Assembly (NCBI RefSeq): GCF_020515695.1
Contig: NZ_JAIWJA010000004.1
Location: 477,321 to 541,320 of the forward strand
Direction: 5' to 3'
DNA length: 64,000 nt
Source: Pseudomonas sp. MWU16-30317
GTDB taxonomy: Bacteria; Pseudomonadota; Gammaproteobacteria; Pseudomonadales; Pseudomonadaceae
Shown piece after piece: positions 1 to 7,627 of the stretch. How positions within the stretch are numbered: the first letter of the stretch is position 1; each line of letters starts with the position of its first letter. The position numbers were made by a program, and so were the translations under genes. The notes beneath the pieces are model-generated. The model was not told where the DNA came from. It did no database searches and worked only from the letters and a program-made list of their open reading frames with translations.

Positions 1-859
1 CGCCCAGGATCACCGTCTGCAGGTTGAAGATGAGGACCTTCGCCGGATCACGGCCGGCTTCAGCGGCGCGGCGGCGGATATCGGCCACCGTTTTTCTCAA
101 CAGCACCTTGGAGGGCGCGGCGACGAACACGCACTCGGCCTGCTCGGCGGCGAACTGCTTGCCGCGGCTCGAGGCGCCGGCCTGATAAAGCACCGGGGTG
201 CGCTGCGGCGAGGGTTCGCACAAGTGAATACCCGGCACCTGGAAGTGTTTGCCGAAGTGCTGAATCTCGTGGATCTTGCTCGGGTCGCTGAAAATCCGCC
301 GCTCGCGGTCACGCAGGATGGCGCCCTCTTCCCAGCTGCCCTCCCAGAGTTTGTAGCAAACCTCGAGGTATTCTTCGGCGTAGTCATAGCGCGCGTCGTG
401 CTCGGTCTGGGCTTGCTGGCCCATGTTCTTGGCGCCGCTTTCGAGGTACGAGGTAACGATGTTCCAGCCCGCACGGCCTTTGGTCAGGTGATCGAGGGTC
501 GAGAGGCGCCGGGCGAATGGATACGGGTGCTCGAATGACAGCGAAGCCGTCAGGCCGAAGCCCAGATGCTCGGTGACCAAAGCCATGGGCGTGATCAGTT
601 GCAGCGGATCGTTGACCGGCACCTGGGTGGCTTGACGAATCGCGGCGTCGCCGTTGCCTCGGTAGACGTCATAGATGCCGAGCACGTCGGCAATGAACAA
701 GCCGTCGAACTTGCCGCGCTCGAGGATTTTCGCCAGGTCGGTCCAGTATTCCAGGTCCTTGTACTGCCACGAGCGGTCGCGCGGATGCGCCCAGAGCCCG
801 GGCGACTGGTGGCCGACGCAGTTCATGTCGAAAGCGTTGAGACGAATTTCACGGGACAT
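1..859 (-). CDS. NtaA/DszA-type flavin-dependent monooxygenase (3' end outside window)
   Basis: The reading frame opens at an ATG at 859 and runs off the left edge, giving about 286 residues of a family that is usually about 450 long. The start MSREIRLNAFDMNC, the TLDHLTKGRAGWNIVTSYL segment and the later QAGASSRGK segment are typical of the LLM-class FMN monooxygenases of the nitrilotriacetate/DszA/SnaA branch. These use reduced FMN from a partner reductase to oxidise organosulfur or amine substrates. It sits 4 bp downstream of the SfnB-like remnant and is probably the third gene of the sfnB operon driven from about 2570. It is clearly related to the enzyme at 13419-14795. The substrate cannot be read from sequence; a sulfur compound is inferred from the neighbours. 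Confidence 0.85.
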   Translation of the reverse strand, partial: MSREIRLNAFDMNCVGHQSPGLWAHPRDRSWQYKDLEYWTDLAKILERGKFDGLFIADVLGIYDVYRGNGDAAIRQATQVPVNDPLQLITPMALVTEHLGFGLTASLSFEHPYPFARRLSTLDHLTKGRAGWNIVTSYLESGAKNMGQQAQTEHDARYDYAEEYLEVCYKLWEGSWEEGAILRDRERRIFSDPSKIHEIQHFGKHFQVPGIHLCEPSPQRTPVLYQAGASSRGKQFAAEQAECVFVAAPSKVLLRKTVADIRRRAAEAGRDPAKVLIFNLQTVILG

Positions 860-863
860 CGAA

Positions 864-1310
864 TTATTCCTCGAGCTGCGGCGGCGCGACGCCATTGAGG
901 CGCTGGTTGCCGATGATCTGGTACTGCCAGCGCAGCGGCTCGCGCGCGGCCAGGGCCGGGTATTCGGAGCGGCTGCCGGTGAGTTCCTGCTGGGCGTTGC
1001 CGACCGCTTGCAAGGCGTCGGCACTGGCGATCACCGCTTCGGCCGTCGCCACCAGCGCCTCGGCCGGGCTGCCGACAAAGGCTTGGGCACGCTCATAGAG
1101 GGCGGCGGCGACTTCGATGCGAATCTGCAGGTCGCCGAAGCGACTGATGATGTAAGGGTCTTCGACCGCGCGTTGCAAACCGCTGAGCGGCCAAGGCCGG
1201 GCGTGTTCGCGAACGAAATCGAGGGTCAGTTGCAGGCCCTGGCGGGCATGCTGCAAGTCGTGGGCGGCCACTGAGAGCTGGCTGGGCAAGGCGATTGCCG
1301 GGCTGTTCAT
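864..1310 (-). CDS. SfnB-like C-terminal fragment protein, probably a relic
   Basis: A 148-residue protein with an acceptable Shine-Dalgarno (GAGGA) 9 nt before the ATG at 1310; an earlier ATG at 1340 would overlap sfnB. It aligns by eye only with the C-terminal third of SfnB/DszC-type acyl-CoA-dehydrogenase-fold proteins: FVREHARPW, the FGDLQIRIE helix, and the closing QYQIIGNQRLNGVAPP, which matches YHLIGNRLLNGVAPP in the gene just upstream. The N-terminal and middle flavin domains are absent. The stretch corresponding to HNLDRFWRNARTHT in SfnB is also deleted, replaced by a short link. The frame is open and well spaced in the operon, so it may still be translated, but it cannot be a complete flavoprotein. 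It is either a decayed paralogue or a stand-alone helical-bundle domain. Confidence 0.6.
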   Translation of the reverse strand: MNSPAIALPSQLSVAAHDLQHARQGLQLTLDFVREHARPWPLSGLQRAVEDPYIISRFGDLQIRIEVAAALYERAQAFVGSPAEALVATAEAVIASADALQAVGNAQQELTGSRSEYPALAAREPLRWQYQIIGNQRLNGVAPPQLEE

Positions 1311-1326
1311 AGTCGTGATTCCTCGA

Positions 1327-2529
1327 TCAATTCCAGGCATGGCGTGGCGGCGCGACGCCGTTGAGCAGGCGATTACCGATCAGGTGATACTTCCAGCGCG
1401 CCGGATCGTGCAGGGTGTGGGTACGCGCGTTGCGCCAGAAGCGGTCGAGATTGTGCTTGCCCAGTACCGAACGGGTACCGGCCAGTTCGAACAGTTTGCT
1501 GCTGGCGAGCAAGGCGATTTCGGCGGACAGCACCTTGGCCTGGGCCACCACCACGGACGCCTCGGCGACGCTCTCCTCGCTCGGCGCGGCCAGGGCGTGG
1601 TCTACCGCGCGGCCGGCCTTGGCGAGGATCGCGTCGGTACCGTGCAGGCGCCATTGCAGATCGCCGATGGCCGCGAGAGTGAACGGGTCCTGCCAGCCAT
1701 GCTGCAACTGGCTGTCGACCCAAGGGCGGGCCAGGCGCGCATGAATCAGCGCCTGCTCGAAGGCACCGTGGGCGATGCCGGTATCGACGGCGGCCTGGAT
1801 GATCTGCGAGATCGGGCCATCGGCGGTCGGCACGTCATAGGCCCTGTGCGCGGGGATCACCGCGCTCAAGGGTACTCGCACGTCCTTGATCACGGCGCCA
1901 CCGCTGGCGGTGGTGCGCTGACCGAAGCCGTCCCAGCTATCGATGATGGTCAGGCCGGGGTTGTCCCGCTCGACGAAGGCGATAAAGCCGCGGTTGTGCT
2001 CATCGACGCCCACCACCGGGACGATGTGCGCAAACAAGGCGCCCGTGCAGTAGAACTTTTCGCCATTGACCACGGCGTGGTCGCCCTCGAAGCGAATGCG
2101 GGTCTCGAAGGCGGTCACGTTTTTACTCTTGGCCTCCGAGAAGGCATTGCCGAAGCGATAGCCCTCGAGCACCTTGGCGAAGTAGTAACGCTTTTGCTCC
2201 TCGGTCCCAGTCAGCAGCAGGCCATTGAGCACACCCAGATGATTCTGCGGAATCTGCCCTAGGGACGAGTCGGCGGCGGAGATGATCTTGATCACTTCGG
2301 CCACCGTCACGTACGACACCCCGGCACCGCCGTAGGCCTTGGGCACGGTAATGCCCCACAGGCCGCTGGCAGAGAATTCGTCGAGCTCGGCCACCGGCAA
2401 GCGCCGGTCACGGTCGCGTACCGAGGCTTCTTCGGCAAAGCGCACAGCCAGCGCCTTGGCCACTTCGATGGCTTCGGCATCCGAGGCGATCACATGGGCC
2501 TTGGGCGGTTTTGATGCAGGAACGCTCAT
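1327..2529 (-). CDS. sfnB: SfnB-family sulfur acquisition oxidoreductase
   Basis: A 400-residue acyl-CoA-dehydrogenase-fold flavoprotein of the SfnB/DszC type. Visible marks are VPKAYGGAGVSYVTV in the N-terminal helical domain, the FYCTGALFAH and DSWDGFGQRTTASGG segments that line the flavin and substrate site, and the C-terminal HNLDRFWRNARTHT and NRLLNGVAPP. Members act in organosulfur assimilation under sulfate limitation; they are flavin monooxygenase-like and do not handle acyl-CoA. Length is normal. The ATG at 2529 follows a sigma-54-type promoter at 2567-2585 and leads an operon with 864-1310 and the monooxygenase at the left edge. The exact substrate is unknown. Confidence 0.85.
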   Translation of the reverse strand: MSVPASKPPKAHVIASDAEAIEVAKALAVRFAEEASVRDRDRRLPVAELDEFSASGLWGITVPKAYGGAGVSYVTVAEVIKIISAADSSLGQIPQNHLGVLNGLLLTGTEEQKRYYFAKVLEGYRFGNAFSEAKSKNVTAFETRIRFEGDHAVVNGEKFYCTGALFAHIVPVVGVDEHNRGFIAFVERDNPGLTIIDSWDGFGQRTTASGGAVIKDVRVPLSAVIPAHRAYDVPTADGPISQIIQAAVDTGIAHGAFEQALIHARLARPWVDSQLQHGWQDPFTLAAIGDLQWRLHGTDAILAKAGRAVDHALAAPSEESVAEASVVVAQAKVLSAEIALLASSKLFELAGTRSVLGKHNLDRFWRNARTHTLHDPARWKYHLIGNRLLNGVAPPRHAWN

Positions 2530-2566
2530 GGGCAGACTCCAATTCGGAAAATCACTGTGGAGTCCT

Positions 2567-2585
2567 TTGCACAGCCCGTGCCTGT
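2567..2585 (-). promoter_or_regulatory. sigma-54 (-24/-12) promoter for sfnB
   Basis: On the minus strand the sequence reads AGGCACGGGCTGTGCAAA. The GG (2582-2581) and GC (2570-2569) are exactly 10 nt apart and sit in a good match to the TGGCAC-N5-TTGCA consensus. It lies about 40 bp before the sfnB ATG. SfnR-type sigma-54 control of sfn genes is known in Pseudomonas. Confidence 0.65.
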
Positions 2586-2674
2586 TTTATTTATCTATAT
2601 ATATCAGTGGATTGAGTACATTTGATGCGGTGAGCGCCGATGCCAGACCGACAATCTGTCCACTTGCTGTTGCC

Positions 2675-2688
2675 TGAACAACAGTTGC
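2675..2688. promoter_or_regulatory. candidate activator site, CAACAGTTG palindrome
   Basis: TGAACAACAGTTGC contains the perfect palindrome CAAC-A-GTTG. An almost identical 14-mer, TGAACAACTGTTGC, occurs at 11549-11562, upstream of sfnG. Each lies about 80-100 bp upstream of a sigma-54-type promoter, a usual distance for an enhancer-binding activator. The link to SfnR is inferred. Confidence 0.4.
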
Positions 2689-2856
2689 CCCTATGGCAGC
2701 TGCCGCGGGGCATCCCTGGGCCTGGCTGGCGAATGCGTTAGTGAGCGCAGCGCACCGTTGTACGGTTTTTGCACAGGCTGTTGTCGCGCTGCTGCCCCAC
2801 CAACAGAGGCGATTCATAAAACCAATGGATTCTTTTTTATTTCAATGGGTTATCTG

Positions 2857-2874
2857 ACGGCACAGACTATGCAT
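2857..2874 (+). promoter_or_regulatory. sigma-54 (-24/-12) promoter for the DszC-like gene
   Basis: The plus strand reads ACGGCACAGACTATGCAT. GG at 2859-2860 and GC at 2871-2872 are 10 nt apart, and GGCAC and TGCA match the consensus halves. The ATG at 2918 is about 45 nt further on, leaving room for a short leader with a GGAG ribosome-binding site. Confidence 0.6.
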
Positions 2875-2917
2875 TCGCAGCGTGACGAGCTTTTCTATTC
2901 ATTGATGGAGCACTGCC

Positions 2918-4156
2918 ATGAGCCTGACGTCCGCGTTCAACCCGCTGTCCGAAGGGACCCATTACGAGGCCCTCGCCAATCGCTTTCGCCCGCTGTTCCG
3001 CCAGATCGCCGCAGGCAACGTCGAGCGTGAACAATCGCGCAGCCTGCCCTATGAGCCAATCCGCTGGCTCAAGCAGGCGGGCTTCGGTGCCGTCAGGGTA
3101 CCGGTGCAGTACGGTGGCGCAGGGGCCTCGGTCGGCCAGCTGTTCGAACTGCTGATCGAGCTGGCCGAAGCCGATTCCAATATCCCGCAGTCCTTGCGTG
3201 CCCACTTCGCCTTTGTCGAGGACCGCCTCAACGCCCCGCCGAGCGCGGATCGGGATAAATGGTTCGCACGCTTTGTGGCCGGCGAACTGGTGGGCAACGG
3301 CTGGACCGAAGTCGGCGCGGTCAAGCTCGGCAAGGTGATCACTCAAGTGCGCCCGGACGGCGCGAACTACGTGCTCAATGGCGCCAAGTACTACAGCACT
3401 GGGAGCATCTTTGCCGACTGGATCGATGTGTACGCGCAGCGTTCGGACAATGGCGCCGACGTGATTGCCGTGGTGGATGCCCATCACCCTGGCGTGACCC
3501 ACAGCGATGACTGGGACGGTTTCGGCCAGCGCACCACCGGCAGCGGCACCTCGGTGTATGTCGAGGTGCCGCTGCCCGCCGAGCAGGTGATCCCCTTCGA
3601 AACCCGCTTCAAGTACCAGACGGCCTTTTACCAACTGGTGCTGCTCGCGGCGTTGTCCGGCATCGGCCGCGCCATCGAACGGGATATCGCCCAGGAAGTG
3701 CGCGAGCGCAAACGCGTCTACAGCCACGGCAATGCCGACAGCGTCAGCGCCGACGCGCAGATCCAGCAAGTGGTCGGGCAGATCAGCGCCCAGGTCTATG
3801 CCGCCGAGGCCGCGACCCTGCGCTCGGCCGAGCCCTTGCAGCGCGCTTACGTTGCGCGCTTTGGCGACGACCCGCAGGAGGAACGTCAGGCCAACATCGA
3901 TGCCGAAATCGAAACCGCCAAGGCGCAAGTGGTGGTGTCGGAACTGATCCTGCGGGCCGCCACCGACCTGTTCAACGCGCTGGGCGCCTCGGGCATCAGT
4001 GTCAACAAGGCCCTCGACCGCCACTGGCGCAACGCCCGCACGGTGGCTTCACACAACCCGCTGATCTACAAGGCGCGCATCGTCGGCGACTGGAAAATCA
4101 ACGGCACCGAGCCCAACTACGTGTGGCAGATCGGCAATGGCAGCAAAGCCGACTGA
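2918..4156 (+). CDS. DszC-like acyl-CoA-dehydrogenase-fold monooxygenase
   Basis: A 412-residue flavoprotein paralogous to SfnB. It has VPVQYGGAGASVGQL near residue 70, NGAKYYSTGSIFADW and DDWDGFGQRTTGSGTS in the central beta domain, and LDRHWRNARTVASHNP near the C-terminus. These are hallmarks of the DszC branch, which uses reduced flavin and oxygen on sulfur compounds. The start ATG follows GGAG at a good distance. It stands alone, transcribed away from sfnB from its own sigma-54-type promoter, and ends at a hairpin it shares with the convergent operon. Substrate unknown; a sulfonate, sulfone or thioether fits the setting. Confidence 0.8.
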   Translation: MSLTSAFNPLSEGTHYEALANRFRPLFRQIAAGNVEREQSRSLPYEPIRWLKQAGFGAVRVPVQYGGAGASVGQLFELLIELAEADSNIPQSLRAHFAFVEDRLNAPPSADRDKWFARFVAGELVGNGWTEVGAVKLGKVITQVRPDGANYVLNGAKYYSTGSIFADWIDVYAQRSDNGADVIAVVDAHHPGVTHSDDWDGFGQRTTGSGTSVYVEVPLPAEQVIPFETRFKYQTAFYQLVLLAALSGIGRAIERDIAQEVRERKRVYSHGNADSVSADAQIQQVVGQISAQVYAAEAATLRSAEPLQRAYVARFGDDPQEERQANIDAEIETAKAQVVVSELILRAATDLFNALGASGISVNKALDRHWRNARTVASHNPLIYKARIVGDWKINGTEPNYVWQIGNGSKAD

Positions 4157-4167
4157 TCGCGCTACCC

Positions 4168-4197
4168 GCAGGCCAGACGCCGATGCGCCTGGCCTGC
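4168..4197. terminator. bidirectional hairpin between convergent genes
   Basis: GCAGGCCAG and CTGGCCTGC form a perfect 9-bp stem around a 12-nt loop, exactly between the stop codons of the convergent genes at 4156 and 4212. There is no long T-run, so termination strength is uncertain. Confidence 0.5.
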
Positions 4198-4211
4198 GCC
4201 CTGCCTGAACA

Positions 4212-5555
4212 TCAGAACGGCTTGCTGCAATCGCGTGGCGTGATGCCCTTTTCCTTGGCATAGGCCGCCGCCCCGGCATCGATCAGCGGACGCAACAACG
4301 CGCGGTCGGCCGTCACCCAGTCGCTGACCGTGTGCCACTTTTCGCCATCCCACTGCTGCACGCGCACCGAGCCACCGCCTTCGTGGTCGTTGCAGGTGAC
4401 GTTGATCGGCTGCAACAAGCCCTCGGCGCCCAACGCCTTGATCTGCGCGGCATCGATCTTGAGGTTTTCCAGGCCCCAGCGGGTCTCTTCGCCGTTGACC
4501 ACTCGGTGGCCGTACTTCTCTTGGGTCTTGCGCAGCGCCTCGACCATCAGGATGCCTTGGGTCACACCCGAGTTGTAGAACACGCTGCCAAAACTGTTGG
4601 GGTCCTTGAGGTTGCTCTTGCCGGTGTCGACTACGTACTTCTTGATGTCTTGCAGAATCTGGAAATCGCGACCGCCCGGATTCGGCGTGATCGCCAGATA
4701 GCCCTTGGCGGAGGCGCCGGCAGGCAATACGTCTTCCTCGGACGCGGACCAGATATCACCGATCAGGTGGTCGGCCGGAAAACCGAAGCGCACTGCCGTC
4801 TTGATCGCCACGGGGGTCAGCACGCCCCAGCCGCGCAGAAACACCCAATCGGCCTTTTCCTGATGGATCTGCCGCCACACGCCCGTCTGCTCGCTACCCG
4901 GCAGAGCGATAGGGATCTGCACATCGATGAAGCCATACTTTTTGGCCAGCAAGGCCATGGACTTGATGGTCTCGCGCCCGGGCGGCGAGTCGTTGTAGGC
5001 GGTGACGATCTTCTTGCCTTTGAGTTTGTCGAAGCCGCCTTCCTGCTGGGCGATGTAGTTCACCACCGAAGAGGACTGGCTGTAGAAGTTGGCCATCAGC
5101 GGGAAATTCCACGGGTAAATCGCGCCGTCGGTGGCATCGGTGATGCCATAGCCGATGGTCACCAGCGGGATCTTGTCCTGCACGGTACGGTCGTTGACCG
5201 CCGCCGCGATCGGCCCCGAGATCGGGAAGAAGAACGGCGTCGGCGAACCGTCGCGACCGTCCTTCATCTGCTCGTAGCACTCCACGCCCTTGTCGGCGGT
5301 CCAGCCGGTTTCGCATTCGGACCAACTGAGCTTGACGCCGTTGATGCCGCCCTGGGCTTCGTTGACGTAGGTCAGGTAGTCGATGATGCCGCCGAACAGC
5401 GGCACGCCACTGGAGGCGTAAGGCCCGACGCGAAAGCTGGGCAACGGGATGTACTGGTGGGTCGGGGCGGCGGCCGCGACGGTCGGCAGCAGGCAGGCCG
5501 CCAAGGCCGTGGCCGCCAGCCACGGCGCCAGGAGGCGATGTTTCAAATCAAGCAT
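4212..5555 (-). CDS. Leu/Ile/Val-type (Peripla_BP_6) periplasmic binding protein
   Basis: 447 residues with a clear signal peptide (hydrophobic LLAPWLAATALAACLLPTV, cleavage near AAAA). The mature part has the branched-chain amino-acid/amide receptor fold: FGGIIDYLTYVNEAQGGING early, then GKKIVTAYNDSPPGRETIK and later GDIWSASEEDVLP. These proteins normally deliver ligand to LivHMGF permeases, but none is present. Instead it is the last gene of the sfnG operon, 90 bp behind two ribose-type permeases that already have their own binding protein. It may give the importer a second specificity, or act alone. The start at 5555 fits the signal peptide. Confidence 0.8.
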   Translation of the reverse strand: MLDLKHRLLAPWLAATALAACLLPTVAAAAPTHQYIPLPSFRVGPYASSGVPLFGGIIDYLTYVNEAQGGINGVKLSWSECETGWTADKGVECYEQMKDGRDGSPTPFFFPISGPIAAAVNDRTVQDKIPLVTIGYGITDATDGAIYPWNFPLMANFYSQSSSVVNYIAQQEGGFDKLKGKKIVTAYNDSPPGRETIKSMALLAKKYGFIDVQIPIALPGSEQTGVWRQIHQEKADWVFLRGWGVLTPVAIKTAVRFGFPADHLIGDIWSASEEDVLPAGASAKGYLAITPNPGGRDFQILQDIKKYVVDTGKSNLKDPNSFGSVFYNSGVTQGILMVEALRKTQEKYGHRVVNGEETRWGLENLKIDAAQIKALGAEGLLQPINVTCNDHEGGGSVRVQQWDGEKWHTVSDWVTADRALLRPLIDAGAAAYAKEKGITPRDCSKPF

Positions 5556-5645
5556 GGGTAGAACCTCAGGATGGGAGGTCAGAAAACCGCGCGCTGAGCA
5601 CGCCGTGGGTCGTGGGCCGCACGGCGGCTATCGTTGAGTGAACGC

Positions 5646-6626
5646 TCACACCGACTGGTGCGCCAGGCGCCGGCTGCTAAAACTGAAAGCCAGCACCAAC
5701 AGGATCAACGCGCCCGTGGCGACCTGCTGCCAGTAGAAGTTCCAGCCGATCAGCAGCAAGCCATTGGCGATGACGTTGATGAACAGCACCCCAAGCAGCG
5801 TGCCCGGCACATTGGGGCGCCCGGTGCGACTCAAGGTGGTGCCCATGAACACCGCGCCGATGGCGTTGATCAGGTAGGCATTGCCCGACATCGGCACGTA
5901 GGCGTTGACCGTCGAACTGAGCACGATGCCCGCCACCGCGCAGGCCAACGCGCTGGCGAGGAAGACCTTGAGGGCGATCAGACGAATCGGCAGCCCGGAA
6001 TAACGCGCCAGTTGCACCTGGGTACCGACCGCCAGAATCTCGCGCCCCAGGCGGCCACGCGCGAGGATCACCCCGTACACCAGGGCCACGACGGCCACCA
6101 GCCACAACACTAACGGCCCCCCCAGCAACGTCACGGCCGTGATGCCAGGCAGCGCGTTCTGGACGATGTAGATCGGCTGGCCACCGTCGGACAGTAACTG
6201 CTGCACGCTGGTGCCGATGAACAAAGTGCCCAGAGTGGCCAGGAACGGCGTGATCCGCAGCCCGGCGATCAACAGCGCATTGAAACCTCCAGCCAGCGCT
6301 GCGGCCAACAATGCCCCGACGATCGCCAGCACCAGCCCGTGGTCGCCATTGAGCAACACTACGAACGCCAGGCTGGAGAAGTCCAGCGCGGTGCCCACCG
6401 ACAGGTCGATGCCACCCGCCGCCACGGCCCAGGTCATGCCGATGGCGACGATGGCCAACAGCACGAAGTTATTGAGCAACAGGCTGCTCAGGTTGCCGAC
6501 GCTGAGAAACCCCGGCGCGGTGGCCGCGAAAAAGCCGACGATGAGCACGATCAGCAACGGCAGGATGGCGCGCAGCACGCGCGCCAGCAGCACAGTGGAG
6601 AACGGCGTTGGCGCAAGCGTGATCAT
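5646..6626 (-). CDS. ribose-type ABC importer permease (RbsC-like), second
   Basis: A 326-residue inner-membrane permease with about nine hydrophobic segments. GMTWAVAAGGIDLSVGT and the later RPNVPGTLLGVLFINVIANG are diagnostic of the CUT2 (ribose/xylose/autoinducer-2) permease family. The ATG at 6626 overlaps the stop of the preceding permease (ATGA), so the two are translationally coupled and probably form a heterodimer. The family usually carries sugars. Here the operon begins with sfnG, so an organosulfur ligand is inferred. Confidence 0.85.
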   Translation of the reverse strand: MITLAPTPFSTVLLARVLRAILPLLIVLIVGFFAATAPGFLSVGNLSSLLLNNFVLLAIVAIGMTWAVAAGGIDLSVGTALDFSSLAFVVLLNGDHGLVLAIVGALLAAALAGGFNALLIAGLRITPFLATLGTLFIGTSVQQLLSDGGQPIYIVQNALPGITAVTLLGGPLVLWLVAVVALVYGVILARGRLGREILAVGTQVQLARYSGLPIRLIALKVFLASALACAVAGIVLSSTVNAYVPMSGNAYLINAIGAVFMGTTLSRTGRPNVPGTLLGVLFINVIANGLLLIGWNFYWQQVATGALILLVLAFSFSSRRLAHQSV

Positions 6627-7627
6627 TGGCCGCCCTCCTCTTTGCGCAACGCCCCGGACACCGCGACCACCAGCAGAATCAACACCCCCTGCACGCCGTT
6701 GACCCAGAAGCTGGAGATGTTCAGCAGCTGGAAACCGTTGACCAGAAACCCCAACAGCAGGGTCGCCAGCAAGGTGCCGGGGATGTTGGCCACCAGGCGC
6801 CTGGAGAACACCACGCCCAGGAAGGCGATCGCGACCACCGACAACAGCATTTCCCCGGACCCGGTGGTGCTGCCGCTGAACAACGCCGCCGAACAAAACG
6901 CCGCGACCGCAGCGCACAACCCGGCGAGCAGGTAACTGGAAAACACATAGCGGCGCAGGCCCAAGCCGGCAGCCCGCGCCGCCTCGGGGTATTCGCCTAC
7001 CGCATACAAGCGCAGACCGTAAGGGCTGTGCTGGATCAACAGGCCGAGCAGCAACGCCACGCTTAACAGCACCCAGGCCAGCACTGGCACCTGCAGCCAG
7101 GCACCATCGGCCAAGGTGTCGAGCAGAGGCGAGTCGGTGGGCAGCACGGTGTTTTGCGTCAGCACCAGTTCCAGCCCGGCCACCAGGTTCATGCTGGCCA
7201 GCGTCGCCAGCAACGGCGGCAGGCGTAACAGCACCACACTCAAGCCATTGAGTACGCCCACCGCCAGGCCGCACAGCAGGGTCAGGCCGATCGCCTGCCA
7301 GGCCGGCAATCCGGCGTTGTTCAACCGGCTGTAGACCGCGGCACACAGGCCCAGGTTGGCCGCCAGCGATAGGTCCAGCCCGCCGGAGACCACATTGGAG
7401 CCACCGCCGATCACCACGCACGTGAGCCCGAAGGCGAGCACGCCGAGCATCGCCGATTGAGTGAAGACGTTGACCACATTGGTGATGCTGAGGAAGTTCG
7501 GCGCGCTCACGGCAAACACCAGCAGGATCAACAGGAACGCCAACAGCGCCCCGCGGCGCAATATCAACAGGGCGAGCCGCCGGGACAGGCCGGGCTGCGC
7601 TCGGGCAAAGATTTCAGACGATGACAT
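6623..7627 (-). CDS. ribose-type ABC importer permease (RbsC-like), first
   Basis: 334 residues from the ATG at 7627; an upstream in-frame ATG at 7732 lies inside the ATPase gene and adds non-membrane sequence, so it is rejected. GGGSNVVSGGLDLSLAANLG corresponds to the GGIDLSVG motif of CUT2 permeases, and NIPGTLLATLLLGFLVNGFQLL is the conserved C-terminal helix. It overlaps the ATPase gene by 14 bp and the next permease by 4 bp. Its partner permease is only distantly similar, which suggests a heterodimeric channel. Confidence 0.85.
   Translation of the reverse strand: MSSSEIFARAQPGLSRRLALLILRRGALLAFLLILLVFAVSAPNFLSITNVVNVFTQSAMLGVLAFGLTCVVIGGGSNVVSGGLDLSLAANLGLCAAVYSRLNNAGLPAWQAIGLTLLCGLAVGVLNGLSVVLLRLPPLLATLASMNLVAGLELVLTQNTVLPTDSPLLDTLADGAWLQVPVLAWVLLSVALLLGLLIQHSPYGLRLYAVGEYPEAARAAGLGLRRYVFSSYLLAGLCAAVAAFCSAALFSGSTTGSGEMLLSVVAIAFLGVVFSRRLVANIPGTLLATLLLGFLVNGFQLLNISSFWVNGVQGVLILLVVAVSGALRKEEGGQ

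Larger units (their letters stand above)
2530..2917. other. divergent control region between sfnB and the DszC-like gene
   Basis: This 388-bp gap separates two divergent sulfur genes. It contains a sigma-54-type promoter for each direction (2567-2585 minus, 2857-2874 plus), the palindrome-bearing TGAACAACAGTTGC at 2675-2688, and an AT-rich patch around 2588-2605. I see no convincing small gene in it. A shared upstream activator site for an NtrC-type regulator such as SfnR is the simplest reading, by inference. Confidence 0.55.

Noticed and set aside
6627..7421. Upstream extension of the second ribose-type permease to 7421
   Set aside because: The added part is Arg/Gly-rich shadow of the first permease; the ATG at 6626 with ATGA overlap gives the family N-terminus.
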